Origin: Candidatus Defluviibacterium haderslevense
GTDB taxonomy: Bacteria; Bacteroidota; Bacteroidia; Chitinophagales; Saprospiraceae
Assembly (NCBI GenBank): GCA_016712225.1
Contig: JADJRL010000003.1
Location: 1,625,501 to 1,689,500, forward strand
DNA: 64,000 nt
Reading direction: 5' to 3'
This document shows positions 18,057 to 26,208 of this stretch, piece by piece. The translations under genes were made by a program, and so were the position numbers. Numbering within the stretch: the stretch's first letter is position 1; every line of letters starts with the position of its first letter. The notes beneath the pieces are model-generated. The model did not search any database. It saw only the letters and a list, made by a program, of their open reading frames with translations, and was not told the origin of the DNA.

Positions 18057-18085
18057 AAATAACGGACAGCAAGATAGTTTATTTT
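18057..18085 (-). promoter_or_regulatory. Cassette 4 promoter (-7 block only)
   Basis: The conserved block ATAACGGACAGCAAGATAG, read on the minus strand as TATCTTG then GCTGTCCGTTAT, is present. The TTTG element at 21 bp is replaced by CTTA, so this copy may be weaker. Confidence 0.55.
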
Positions 18086-18164
18086 ATGTTGATTGATTAA
18101 GTTTTCAAATGCTGTTAGAATATTTTGACACTTTAGTTTAGCGTCAAATACAATTTGTACTTTT

Positions 18165-18196
18165 CCCCTTGCTGGCGCAAGTTTGCAACTTGTGCC
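18165..18196 (+). repeat. REP-like palindrome, copy 1 (downstream of RAYT gene)
   Basis: Core CAAGTT-TGC-AACTTG flanked by GCTGGCG on one side and TGCC on the other. Same orientation as the copy at 19055. It lies between the RAYT stop and cassette 4. Confidence 0.8.
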
Positions 18197-18211
18197 TTTT
18201 TAAATTTAATT

Positions 18212-18799
18212 TTAAGTACTTAGTACATACCCTACTAAGCTTGAAGGAATATCTAAAATTTCAACATCTATCAAACCCTTAATCCCAATGTAATCACATG
18301 CACTACTATATAAATAGTGATGTGCTTCACAGACGATACCAGCTACAATCGGATTATTATGGACATATTCAATTTTCTGAGAAATTACCTTTGGACTAAA
18401 TATTTCAATTGGGTGATTGTCTTGTTGCCAAAGTTGAACATATTTATTGTTTGAGTTTTGACTACCTGCAAAATACAGTTTTTCTAGTACCCATTCTTTT
18501 CGGCTTTCTGAAGGATTATTTTTAATTGCTTCAACTATTTTTTTAACTGTGAATTTTTTAAGATCTCTTAGGATATCGGAGTGTGTTCCTTTTTCTTTAG
18601 CAGAGAAAATGAGATGAACATGATTTGACATCAAACACCAAGCATGTATAATTAGTCCTTTGTTTAATTGACAATATCTGATACTATCGCAAAATATTTC
18701 TTTATACTCCAATCTAGTAAAAATATCTATCCATTGTACTGTAGCAAAACTGACAAAATAAATACCTTCAGGATCTAAAAATTTATATTTGGTGCTCAT
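18212..18799 (-). CDS. REP-associated tyrosine transposase (RAYT), Y1 family
   Basis: Single-domain Y1 (HUH) nuclease of the Transposase_17 family. The HUH motif is HVH at residues 60-62 within MSNHVHLIF, and the catalytic Tyr is Y145 in IEYVHNNPIVAG, with QDNHPIEIF before it as in RAYTs. Length (195) is complete. RAYTs are domesticated relatives of IS200/IS605 transposases that process REP palindromes. Here REP-like palindromes lie on both sides (18165-18196 and 18916-19277), as expected for a matched RAYT/REP system. No second transposon gene is present. Confidence 0.9.
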   Translation of the reverse strand: MSTKYKFLDPEGIYFVSFATVQWIDIFTRLEYKEIFCDSIRYCQLNKGLIIHAWCLMSNHVHLIFSAKEKGTHSDILRDLKKFTVKKIVEAIKNNPSESRKEWVLEKLYFAGSQNSNNKYVQLWQQDNHPIEIFSPKVISQKIEYVHNNPIVAGIVCEAHHYLYSSACDYIGIKGLIDVEILDIPSSLVGYVLST

Positions 18800-18892
18800 A
18801 GAACAAAAATAAATATTTCTTGATATAAAAATAATTAATTTGAGTTGTTATTTTATTGAGCTTAATTATTTTCTTTATTAATAAATTGGGTA

Positions 18893-19277
18893 TTAAGTTT
18901 AGAGAAAGTAACCCAGCACAAGTTGGAAACTTGCGCTAGCAAAAAATAAGGTGTTAAGTTTAGAGAAAGTAACCAAGCACAAGTTGGAAACTTGCGCTAG
19001 CATAAAATTATGTAAACGTATATAAATTAACTTACCCTTGCTGATGCAAGTTCACCCCTTGCTGGCGCAAGTTTGCAACTTGTGCCGTGTTAAATATTTA
19101 TAAATATAGTACAAGTTATATTCTTTATAAAGTATAAATTGCCTCAACACAAGTTGCAAACTTGAGCTACCATGGTACTTGTATTTACATTATTATAATT
19201 AATCTGAACCTGCACAAGTTGCAAACTTGCACTTGCATAAGGGGAACCTGCACAAGTTGCAAACTTGGGCTAGCATA
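18893..19277. repeat. REP-like palindrome array, six copies
   Basis: The 18800-19297 gap holds no gene but contains six full copies of a palindrome with core CAAGTT-(TGC or GGA/GCA)-AACTTG: 18916-18941, 18977-19002, 19055-19086, 19147-19172, 19212-19238 and 19250-19277, plus a half copy at 19034-19052. The 19055 copy is in the opposite orientation to the other five. The first two sit inside a direct repeat of about 48 bp with 61-bp period (18893-18941 and 18954-19002) starting TTAAGTTTAGAGAAAGTAAC. Together with the copy at 18165 they flank the RAYT gene. Confidence 0.85.
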
Positions 19278-19297
19278 AGTCTTAAATAACTTTACAT

Positions 19298-21301
19298 TTA
19301 TTTATAACTCCTCGCAGCGATCTTCACTTCTTCATAAATCAAGTCTTCCTTAATTAATTGTGGTTCTTGATTTAAGTCGGGCCATAACCAGGTAGCAACA
19401 TATTTGAATTGTTCGTCGTCACGAAGGGTTTCGCCTTCTTCGGTTTGGTATTCTTCTCTGAAGTGACCACCGCAGGATTCTTTGCGATTGAGCGCATCGA
19501 TGACCATGAGTTCTCCAAGTTCTATAAAGTCTGCTACACGGCTTGCTTTTTCCAATTCAGGATTGAATTCATCAACAGTTCCTGGGACAAATACATCTTT
19601 CCAAAATTCTTCACGTAGGGCTTGTATTTCTTTTCTGGCTTGCATGAGTCCTTCAGCATTTCGAGCCATTCCACATCGATCCCACATGATGGTACCAAGG
19701 CGTTTGTGAAAAGATTCTACGGATTGATTTCCTTTGATGTTGATGAGTTTATTAAGTGTGTCTTTGGTATTTTTTTCTGCAGTATCAAACTCAGGGCTTG
19801 AGGTATTTATTTTTGGTGTACGGATTTCATTAGAAAGGAAAGCACCTATGGTATAGGGAAGCACAAAATATCCATCTGCTAATCCTTGCATTAATGCAGA
19901 CGCGCCAAGACGGTTGGCTCCATGATCTGAAAAGTTCGCTTCACCTAAGGCAAACAAACCTTCAATATTGGTTTGAAGATTGTAATCCACCCATAAACCA
20001 CCCATGGTATAATGGACAGCAGGATAAATTTTCATTGGCAATTTATAAGGATTTTCTCCTGTAATCTTTTCATACATTTCGAAAAGATTGCCATATTTTT
20101 CGGATACCTCTTCAGTTCCAAGTTTAATAATTGTGGCTTGGTCCGGGTTATGAATGTTTTTTACATTCGCTTTTGATTTACCATAACGCTCTATGGCAGC
20201 ATTGAAATCAAGAAAGACGGCTAATCCCGTTGGACTCACCCCATGACCTTTATCACATTCTACTTTAGCTGCTCTCGATGCTACATCACGAGGAACTAAA
20301 TTCCCAAACGCCGGGTATCGACGTTCTAAGAAATAATCTCTATCAGATTCAGGAATATCACTTCCTTTTTTTTGTCCTTTTTGAATGGCAATGGCATCTT
20401 CTTTTTTTGCCGGAACCCATACCCGACCATCATTACGCAAGGATTCAGACATCAATGTCAATTTTGACTGATAATCGCCAGATACCGGAATACAAGTTGG
20501 GTGAATTTGTGTAAAACATGGATTGGCCATTAAAGCTCCGCGTTTCACGGCCTTCCAAACGGCTGTGACATTACATCCCATTGCATTCGTGGACAGGTAG
20601 AACACATTACCATAGCCTCCCGTTCCAAGAACAACACTATGAGCTCCAAAACGCTCCAATTTACCTGTTAATAAATTTCTTGCAATGATACCACGCGCCT
20701 TACCTTCCACAACAACTAGATCCAGCATTTCATGTCTATTGTACATCTTGACATTACCTAAAGCTATTTGGCGGCTTAAAGACTGGTATGCTCCTATTAA
20801 TAATTGCTGACCAGTCTGACCTCTCGCATAAAAAGTTCGACTTACTTGTACACCTCCAAATGATCTGTTCTCCAATAACCCCCCATATTCACGTGCGAAA
20901 GGCACGCCTTGGGCTACAGCTTGGTCAATAATGCTGGCACTGACTTCAGCCAGACGGTACACATTAGCTTCTCTTGCTCTGTAATCCCCGCCTTTAATGG
21001 TATCATAGAACAATCTATAAACACTATCGCCATCGTTAGTATAATTTTTTGCTGCATTGATCCCACCCTGGGCCGCTATACTATGAGCTCTTCTGGGACT
21101 ATCATGAAACGTAAAACAATGTACATTATATCCTAATTCACCCAAGCTGGCAGCAGCAGAAGCCCCTGCTAAACCTGAGCCAACTACAATAATATCTATT
21201 TTCCGTTTATTTGCAGGAGAAACTAATGGAACTTTTGATTTATACTTAGTCCACTTATCACTTAAAGGACCTTCAGGTATATGAGCATTAAGAATTGACA
21301 T
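19298..21301 (-). CDS. sdhA: Succinate dehydrogenase/fumarate reductase flavoprotein subunit
   Basis: Flavoprotein that oxidises succinate to fumarate (or the reverse) in respiratory complex II, on the cytoplasmic side of the membrane. FAD-binding GSGLAG at 41-46, the covalent-FAD histidine H73 in RAHSIAAQGGINAAKNY, substrate-region HYTMGGLWVDY, and FSDHGANRLGASALMQG are visible. The 667 residues fit the Bacteroidota SdhA class. Nine bases downstream of sdhC. The iron-sulfur gene sdhB, normally next in the operon, is not there; REP repeats begin 21 bp after the stop. Confidence 0.97.
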   Translation of the reverse strand: MSILNAHIPEGPLSDKWTKYKSKVPLVSPANKRKIDIIVVGSGLAGASAAASLGELGYNVHCFTFHDSPRRAHSIAAQGGINAAKNYTNDGDSVYRLFYDTIKGGDYRAREANVYRLAEVSASIIDQAVAQGVPFAREYGGLLENRSFGGVQVSRTFYARGQTGQQLLIGAYQSLSRQIALGNVKMYNRHEMLDLVVVEGKARGIIARNLLTGKLERFGAHSVVLGTGGYGNVFYLSTNAMGCNVTAVWKAVKRGALMANPCFTQIHPTCIPVSGDYQSKLTLMSESLRNDGRVWVPAKKEDAIAIQKGQKKGSDIPESDRDYFLERRYPAFGNLVPRDVASRAAKVECDKGHGVSPTGLAVFLDFNAAIERYGKSKANVKNIHNPDQATIIKLGTEEVSEKYGNLFEMYEKITGENPYKLPMKIYPAVHYTMGGLWVDYNLQTNIEGLFALGEANFSDHGANRLGASALMQGLADGYFVLPYTIGAFLSNEIRTPKINTSSPEFDTAEKNTKDTLNKLINIKGNQSVESFHKRLGTIMWDRCGMARNAEGLMQARKEIQALREEFWKDVFVPGTVDEFNPELEKASRVADFIELGELMVIDALNRKESCGGHFREEYQTEEGETLRDDEQFKYVATWLWPDLNQEPQLIKEDLIYEEVKIAARSYK

Positions 21302-21310
21302 ATAGGAATA

Positions 21311-22003
21311 TTAGACTTGTTGGGTAAAGTAGATATAAATTGGGATAATAGCGAATCCAATGGGTACTATTAGGGAATAGACCCATCCAATCGAAGAAAT
21401 CAAGGTATTATATTTCTTGTGGTTGATTCCCAGAGATTGAAAGGCAGACTGAAACCCATGGATTAAATGAAAAGAAAGTACCACCATACTTATGGTATAA
21501 AAAATCACAAACCAAATGTTGCTGAAGGCTTCTTTAACCGGAGTATATAAGTCTTTGAAGGAATGGTCTGCTCCGTTATAGTTTAACATCGGCAAACTTC
21601 CAAATTTCATTTGAAACCAGAATTGCCACATGTGAATGGCAAGAAATACAAAGATAATAATACCCAGATGTGCCATATATCTAGCGGACATATGAGTTCC
21701 GGAATTGGAACTTACTGCATAAGATTTTCCTTTTGCAGCTCTGTTTTTAGACCAAAGTGAAAGCCCTTGTACAGAATGTATTAAAATAGTAATGTATAGG
21801 GTATAGGAAATGATCATAATAAGAGGATTATGAGTCATAAAGTAGGTATATCTATTGAACGCCTCACCTTCATCATGTTTTAATAACTGAAGGTTTCCTA
21901 ATAGATGAATAACTAAAAAAAGAATCAGAAAAAGCCCGGAAAGGCTCATGACCACCTTTTGGCCAATAGATGATTTGAATAAAAAATTAATGAGCCACTT
22001 CAT
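21311..22003 (-). CDS. sdhC: Succinate dehydrogenase cytochrome b subunit
   Basis: Membrane anchor of complex II that binds haem b and passes electrons to quinone. Five hydrophobic segments and histidines in the expected places: FLVIHLLGNLQL, LIHSVQGLSLW, FLAIHMWQFWF and FHLIHGFQSAFQSLG. This is the di-haem, five-helix type (SdhC/FrdC) that acts with menaquinone in Bacteroidota, so no separate sdhD is expected. Preceded by a canonical promoter. Confidence 0.95.
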   Translation of the reverse strand: MKWLINFLFKSSIGQKVVMSLSGLFLILFLVIHLLGNLQLLKHDEGEAFNRYTYFMTHNPLIMIISYTLYITILIHSVQGLSLWSKNRAAKGKSYAVSSNSGTHMSARYMAHLGIIIFVFLAIHMWQFWFQMKFGSLPMLNYNGADHSFKDLYTPVKEAFSNIWFVIFYTISMVVLSFHLIHGFQSAFQSLGINHKKYNTLISSIGWVYSLIVPIGFAIIPIYIYFTQQV

Positions 22004-22025
22004 ATATAGTTTCTTAACATTGCCG

Positions 22026-22057
22026 CAAAGCTAAACCAACAGCATGATAAAAACAAA
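22026..22057 (-). promoter_or_regulatory. Promoter of sdhC-sdhA
   Basis: Minus strand TTTG (plus 22054-22057), 20-bp spacer, TAGCTTTG (plus 22026-22033). This is an exact match to the Bacteroidota sigma-A consensus, 22 bp before the sdhC start. Confidence 0.8.
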
Positions 22058-22217
22058 AAGAATAGCCATTGTGTTTTAAAATAGGTCTTGGCATTAATTT
22101 ATAATACTATAATATCATATCTTTTTAGGAGAATATATGATTTTATTGGGTAGTTTGTCTTACTCTAAACCATTAATAAAAAGGTTCTGGATAAAAATTA
22201 ATCTTTACCTTCGTAAT

Positions 22218-22919
22218 ATGATCGCATTAATTACAGGATCCAGTAAGGGTATTGGATTGGCCATTGCAAAAGTTTTTATTAAGGAAGGGATTGAAGTCAT
22301 TTTAACCGGAAGAAACAGAGAAGAATTATTGGCATTACAGCTTGAATTAAAATCTTTTAATAGTCAATTAAGAATTTGGGTTCATGCCAGTGATTTGAGT
22401 CAACGTGCAGGAATTGATTCCCTAATTCAATTTATTAAAAAAGAAAAGATTAGCTTAGATATTTTAGTGAATAATGCTGGGACCTTTCTTCAAGGAACCA
22501 TAAAAACCGAACCGGATCATCAAATGGAGTTATTGATGAATACTAATTTTTATAGTGTATATCATTTGACTCGTGGATTATTGCATCATTTTATTCAAAA
22601 GCAATCCGGAGCCATTTTTAATATGTGTTCCATTGCAGGATTGCAAGCCTATCCCGGTGGAAGTTCTTATTGTATTTCAAAATTTGCCTTGAGTGGATTT
22701 AGTAAATGTTTGAGGGAAGAACTTAAAAATGATGGGGTCAAAGTGTGTACCATTTACCCTGGGGCGACCTGGTCGAATTCCTGGGCTGGTGCTGAATTAC
22801 CTGAAGATCGTTTGATGCAAGGTGATGATATTGCTCAAGCGATACTTGCAGTATTAAAAATGAGTCCTTCTGCGGTTGTTGAAGAAATTATTTTGAGACC
22901 TCAATTGGGAGATTTATAA
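22218..22919 (+). CDS. Short-chain dehydrogenase/reductase (SDR)
   Basis: Cytosolic NAD(P)-dependent oxidoreductase of the classical SDR family: TGSSKGIG cofactor motif near the N-terminus, NNAG, and catalytic Ser then YCISK with the SxxYxxxK spacing. Substrate is not readable. The frame also opens 27 codons upstream at 22137, but the family begins at the MIALITGSSKG methionine, and a promoter-like ATCTTTACCTTCG lies just before it, so 22218 is chosen. Its stop overlaps the next ATG by one base. Confidence 0.9.
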   Translation: MIALITGSSKGIGLAIAKVFIKEGIEVILTGRNREELLALQLELKSFNSQLRIWVHASDLSQRAGIDSLIQFIKKEKISLDILVNNAGTFLQGTIKTEPDHQMELLMNTNFYSVYHLTRGLLHHFIQKQSGAIFNMCSIAGLQAYPGGSSYCISKFALSGFSKCLREELKNDGVKVCTIYPGATWSNSWAGAELPEDRLMQGDDIAQAILAVLKMSPSAVVEEIILRPQLGDL

Positions 22920-23581
22920 TGACTGATCTGGCATTTATTCCATACGAAGCTTATTCATTTTCAGAAGAAGAAATGAAAAAACGAGCTCATGCTTTGTTTG
23001 AATTTATGGATCATCGAAGGACTGTGCGAGATTTTTCAGATAGGCCAATTCCCGGCGAAATATTGGAACAGATTATACGAATTGCGAATACAGCACCTTC
23101 AGGTGCCAATAAACAACCTTGGACTTTTTGTTTAGTTACAGATCCTTTAATAAAACAGAAAATTCGAATGGCTGCGGAAGCTGAGGAATATGAAAATTAT
23201 CATGGAAGAATGTCGGAAGAATGGTTGGATGATTTGACTCATCTGGGAACAGATTGGAAAAAACCATTTCTTGAAATTGCTCCGGCATTGATTGTTGTTT
23301 TTAGAAAGGCATATGATGTGGTTGATGGGAAAAAGAAAAAAAATTATTATGTTCAGGAATCTGTAGGCATAGCATGTGGATTTTTATTAGCAGCAATACA
23401 TCATGTAGGTTTAGTTACATTAACTCATACTCCTAGCCCGATGAATTTTTTGCAGGAAATCCTAGGAAGACCTGATCATGAAAAACCTTTTTTATTAATT
23501 CCAGTAGCTTTTCCAGCACCAAACGTTATGGTTCCAAATATTCACAGAAAGAATTTGGATGAGGTTTTATTCTATTATTGA
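22919..23581 (+). CDS. Nitroreductase-family protein
   Basis: FMN-dependent oxidoreductase of the nitroreductase superfamily. RRTVRDFSDRPIP at about residue 32 and NTAPSGANKQPWTF are the FMN phosphate-binding signatures; a C-terminal LIPVAFPAP segment matches the end of the fold. Its start overlaps the SDR stop (TAATG) and its stop overlaps the next frame, showing tight coupling in the 22218-25031 operon. Related members include iodotyrosine deiodinase-like enzymes; substrate unknown. Confidence 0.9.
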   Translation: MTDLAFIPYEAYSFSEEEMKKRAHALFEFMDHRRTVRDFSDRPIPGEILEQIIRIANTAPSGANKQPWTFCLVTDPLIKQKIRMAAEAEEYENYHGRMSEEWLDDLTHLGTDWKKPFLEIAPALIVVFRKAYDVVDGKKKKNYYVQESVGIACGFLLAAIHHVGLVTLTHTPSPMNFLQEILGRPDHEKPFLLIPVAFPAPNVMVPNIHRKNLDEVLFYY

Positions 23582-23586
23582 AAAGG

Positions 23587-24498
23587 ATGATAGATATTTT
23601 ACAAGGGCAACAATTTAATGGACACACAGGATCAGTTTATGCGTTGGCAGAAAGTTGGAAAGAAGCTTCATTTTTTAGTGGGGGAAGTGATGGATTGTTG
23701 GTTGAATGGAATGTCCATGAACATTTAAATGGTAAAGTAATAGCTAAAATACCTGATGTTATATTTAGCATTTGTGTAGATGAAAAACGACCTATCATTT
23801 ATGTTGGAACTCAAAAAGGTTATCTGTTTGTAATTAACACAGAAAATAAACTTATACCCAGACAAATTCAATTTCATACAGGTCCATTATTTGGTATTTG
23901 TGCTTACCAAGAAAGCTTATTTGGAATCAGTGGTGATGGCTTGATAACACAATTCAACAAAGAAGACTTAAAGTACATCAATTCAATTAAAGTAGGATCC
24001 GTTGGGTTAAGGTCTTTTTTTATGGATAAAGTGAATGAACAATTATTTGTTGGAGATCGACAGGGGAATATTTTTAGTTATCATTTCAAGAGTGGAATAG
24101 TAAATAGATTGGTTCAAATTGAGTCTAGGAAAACTATTTTTAGTTTAAATTTTAGTACCAGCAAAAATCGATTAATTCTTGGAGGTATGGATGCACAACT
24201 TCATTATTTTCTATTGAATCAAGATCCAATCATTCAACATTCAATTGATGCTCATTGGTATACTATTAATAGTATAGTTAATGTGGATTCTTATAAATTA
24301 ATTATAACGGGAAGCAGAGATCGAAGTATTCGAATTTGGGATGATATCACATTAGAATTAATAAAGGAAATTTCAATGACAAAATATAAGGCCCATACAC
24401 ATTCAGTTAATTATTTATTATGGATGGAAAAAGAAAAAGTATTACTTTCGGCCTCAGATGACAAAACGGTCAAATCTTGGATAATTAATAAAATATGA
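23587..24498 (+). CDS. WD40-repeat beta-propeller protein
   Basis: About 303 residues of WD40-like repeats that should form one seven-bladed propeller, a protein-protein interaction scaffold. The clearest blades are HTGSVYALAESW...SDGLLVEW near the N-terminus, SRDRSIRIWDDI and HTHSVNYLLWM...ASDDKTVKSW at the C-terminus. No other domain or signal peptide. The ATG at 23587 is preferred over the TTG at 23578. Located between nitroreductase and a dCTP deaminase-like gene, with a 4 bp overlap to the latter (ATGA). Role unknown. Confidence 0.85.
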   Translation: MIDILQGQQFNGHTGSVYALAESWKEASFFSGGSDGLLVEWNVHEHLNGKVIAKIPDVIFSICVDEKRPIIYVGTQKGYLFVINTENKLIPRQIQFHTGPLFGICAYQESLFGISGDGLITQFNKEDLKYINSIKVGSVGLRSFFMDKVNEQLFVGDRQGNIFSYHFKSGIVNRLVQIESRKTIFSLNFSTSKNRLILGGMDAQLHYFLLNQDPIIQHSIDAHWYTINSIVNVDSYKLIITGSRDRSIRIWDDITLELIKEISMTKYKAHTHSVNYLLWMEKEKVLLSASDDKTVKSWIINKI

Positions 24499-25031
24499 TC
24501 TTAACAGATAAAAAGATATTGGAAGCCATTGAATCGAAACAAATAGTTATAGAACCATTTCGAAGAGATTGTTTGGGAACCAATTCATATGATGTTCATT
24601 TAGGAAGCACATTGGCCATATATGTTGATGAAGAATTGGATGCCAAAAAACACAACCAAATTAAATATTTCGAAATTCCAGAAGAGGGATTTGTGATCAA
24701 ACCAGGAACCCTTTATTTAGGTGTAACAGAAGAATATACTGAAACGCATCATAGCGTTCCTTTTCTTGAAGGGAAATCAAGTGTAGGAAGATTGGGAATT
24801 GATATACATGCCACAGCAGGAAAGGGAGATGTTGGTTTTTGTAACCATTGGACATTGGAAATTTCGTGCGTTCATCCGGTCAGGGTTTATTCAGGTATGC
24901 CCATCGGTCAATTGATCTATTTTTTGGTTGAAGGTGAAATCCATCATTTTTATAATAAAAAGCCAAATGCAAAATATAACGAACGTTCCATCAAGCCCGT
25001 GGAGAGTATGATGTGGAAAAACAAATTTTAA
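24495..25031 (+). CDS. dcd: dCTP deaminase-like protein (Dcd/DUT family)
   Basis: Trimeric dUTPase-fold protein that in Dcd deaminates dCTP to dUTP, supplying dUMP for dTMP synthesis. The key block FLEGKSSVGRLGIDIHATAG matches the family motif with SS and R, followed by a conserved Glu in WTLEIS and GMPIGQLIYF. The 178 residues are the usual length. Overlaps the WD40 gene by four bases and ends the operon. A bifunctional dCTP deaminase/dUTPase cannot be excluded. Confidence 0.88.
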   Translation: MILTDKKILEAIESKQIVIEPFRRDCLGTNSYDVHLGSTLAIYVDEELDAKKHNQIKYFEIPEEGFVIKPGTLYLGVTEEYTETHHSVPFLEGKSSVGRLGIDIHATAGKGDVGFCNHWTLEISCVHPVRVYSGMPIGQLIYFLVEGEIHHFYNKKPNAKYNERSIKPVESMMWKNKF

Positions 25032-25085
25032 GTTATTATTTATTTAAATACCTTGAACTCCTAATAATTGTTTGGTCTTAATACG

Positions 25086-25093
25086 TATATTTG
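25086..25093 (+). promoter_or_regulatory. -7 box (TATATTTG) of the TonB receptor cluster
   Basis: Exact TAnnTTTG match, 15 bp before the preferred start at 25109. No TTTG at the proper -33 spacing, so support is moderate. Confidence 0.4.
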
Positions 25094-25108
25094 CTATTGA
25101 TGTACATG

Positions 25109-25510
25109 ATGAAAGTAATATTTCAAATTTTATCTGGTATTAAGTATCTGATCCTAGGAATTGTACTATTTGGTTTTGTTAAAATCACTATACCTAATTA
25201 TGTTCATCATTGTGAACTCCATTCGGCAGATCCAATCCTTCATGGTAACGCTGAAGAAGCAGATCCATGTCATAGGGCAATTTATCATGGAGACAATCAT
25301 CATGGATGTAAGCATCCGCAACATATTTCCAAGGGATTTAATAAATGTGGTTTAGAAGACCTGTTTTATGTCTTCCATATTGAATTACCTGATTTTGAAA
25401 AACCTCATTATTTAGTTTATTATTTAGAGGAATTCATTTCTAATGCAGAATATGATGTTTTAAATGACTTAAGCGTTTTTAATATTCGAGGCCCACCTAT
25501 TTGCATTTAA
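25109..25510 (+). CDS. Small His/Cys-rich membrane-anchored protein
   Basis: Not recognised. About 133 residues: a hydrophobic N-terminal segment, then a stretch unusually rich in His and Cys (HHCELHSADPILHG, DPCHRAIYHGDNHHGCKHPQ, KCGLEDLFYVFH) and an acidic/aromatic end. Starts at 25100 or 25106 are possible. It precedes a lipoprotein and a TonB receptor in the same direction. The clustered His/Cys pattern suggests metal binding, which is inference. Confidence 0.6.
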   Translation: MKVIFQILSGIKYLILGIVLFGFVKITIPNYVHHCELHSADPILHGNAEEADPCHRAIYHGDNHHGCKHPQHISKGFNKCGLEDLFYVFHIELPDFEKPHYLVYYLEEFISNAEYDVLNDLSVFNIRGPPICI

Positions 25511-25638
25511 CAAATTATAAGAGTGATTGATCTAAATGACTTATTCATTTAGGCATAGAGTTTCAAATTTATTATAATTAATTTTAATAATTTAATTTGA
25601 ACATTGAACTATTTATTAACATTTTTAAATTTATTATC

Positions 25639-26208
25639 ATGCAAACATTCAAAAATATTGGGCACTATAGTATTTATATTTTTTTAACTTTAATTATTTT
25701 CGGATCATGTCAACCGAATGATGAGCCTGTAAATCAAGAGGAACTTATTACAACATTTATTTATACACTATCGGATTCGAACGGGAATCAAGTCATTCTT
25801 TCATTCAAGGATGTAGATGGAAGTGGCGGCTTAAATCCTATATATTATGTTTCAGGATCATTAAAGGCTAATACAACTTATGCTGGAAGTTTAGAATTAT
25901 TAAATGAATCAGTTAATCCTGTTGATACGATAACTCATGAAATTGTATCGGAAGATTTTGCACACCAGTTTTTTTATTTGAAGAGTAATTTTCTAAATGC
26001 TTCAATTCATTATGCAGATTTTGACAAAAATGGGAAACCTCTTGGTGTTAAATCTTCGATGAATACAGGAGATCCAAGTTCAGGAACAATTAAAATAGTA
26101 TTAAGACATGAACCAAATAAGGATGCACAGAATGTTAGTCAGGGGGATATAACAAATGCAGGAGGTGAAACAGATATTGAAGTGGAATTTAATGTAGAAG
26201 TGAAATGA
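25639..26208 (+). CDS. Lipoprotein paired with TonB-dependent receptor
   Basis: Exported lipoprotein, lipobox FGSC with Cys24 when started at 25639; the open frame begins earlier with a TTG at 25597. The body resembles a family found beside TonB receptors in Flavobacteriia: ELITTFIYTLSDSNG, FKDVDGSGGLNPIY, NTTYAGSLELLNE, HQFFYLKSN, a Gly/Asp-rich YADFDKNGKPLG and the ending NAGGETDIEVEFNVEVK. No function is known to me. It overlaps the receptor start by four bases (ATGA), so the two are co-translated. Confidence 0.72.
   Translation: MQTFKNIGHYSIYIFLTLIIFGSCQPNDEPVNQEELITTFIYTLSDSNGNQVILSFKDVDGSGGLNPIYYVSGSLKANTTYAGSLELLNESVNPVDTITHEIVSEDFAHQFFYLKSNFLNASIHYADFDKNGKPLGVKSSMNTGDPSSGTIKIVLRHEPNKDAQNVSQGDITNAGGETDIEVEFNVEVK

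Noticed and set aside
18212..18799. IS200/IS605 insertion sequence
   Set aside because: No accessory TnpB gene or IS ends; the REP palindromes on both sides fit a RAYT instead.
18893..19277. CRISPR array
   Set aside because: Repeats are palindromic, in both orientations and unevenly spaced, with no unique spacers of equal length and no cas genes.
22137..22217. N-terminal extension of the SDR gene
   Set aside because: The family starts at the MIALITGSSKG methionine and a promoter-like box sits between the two ATGs.
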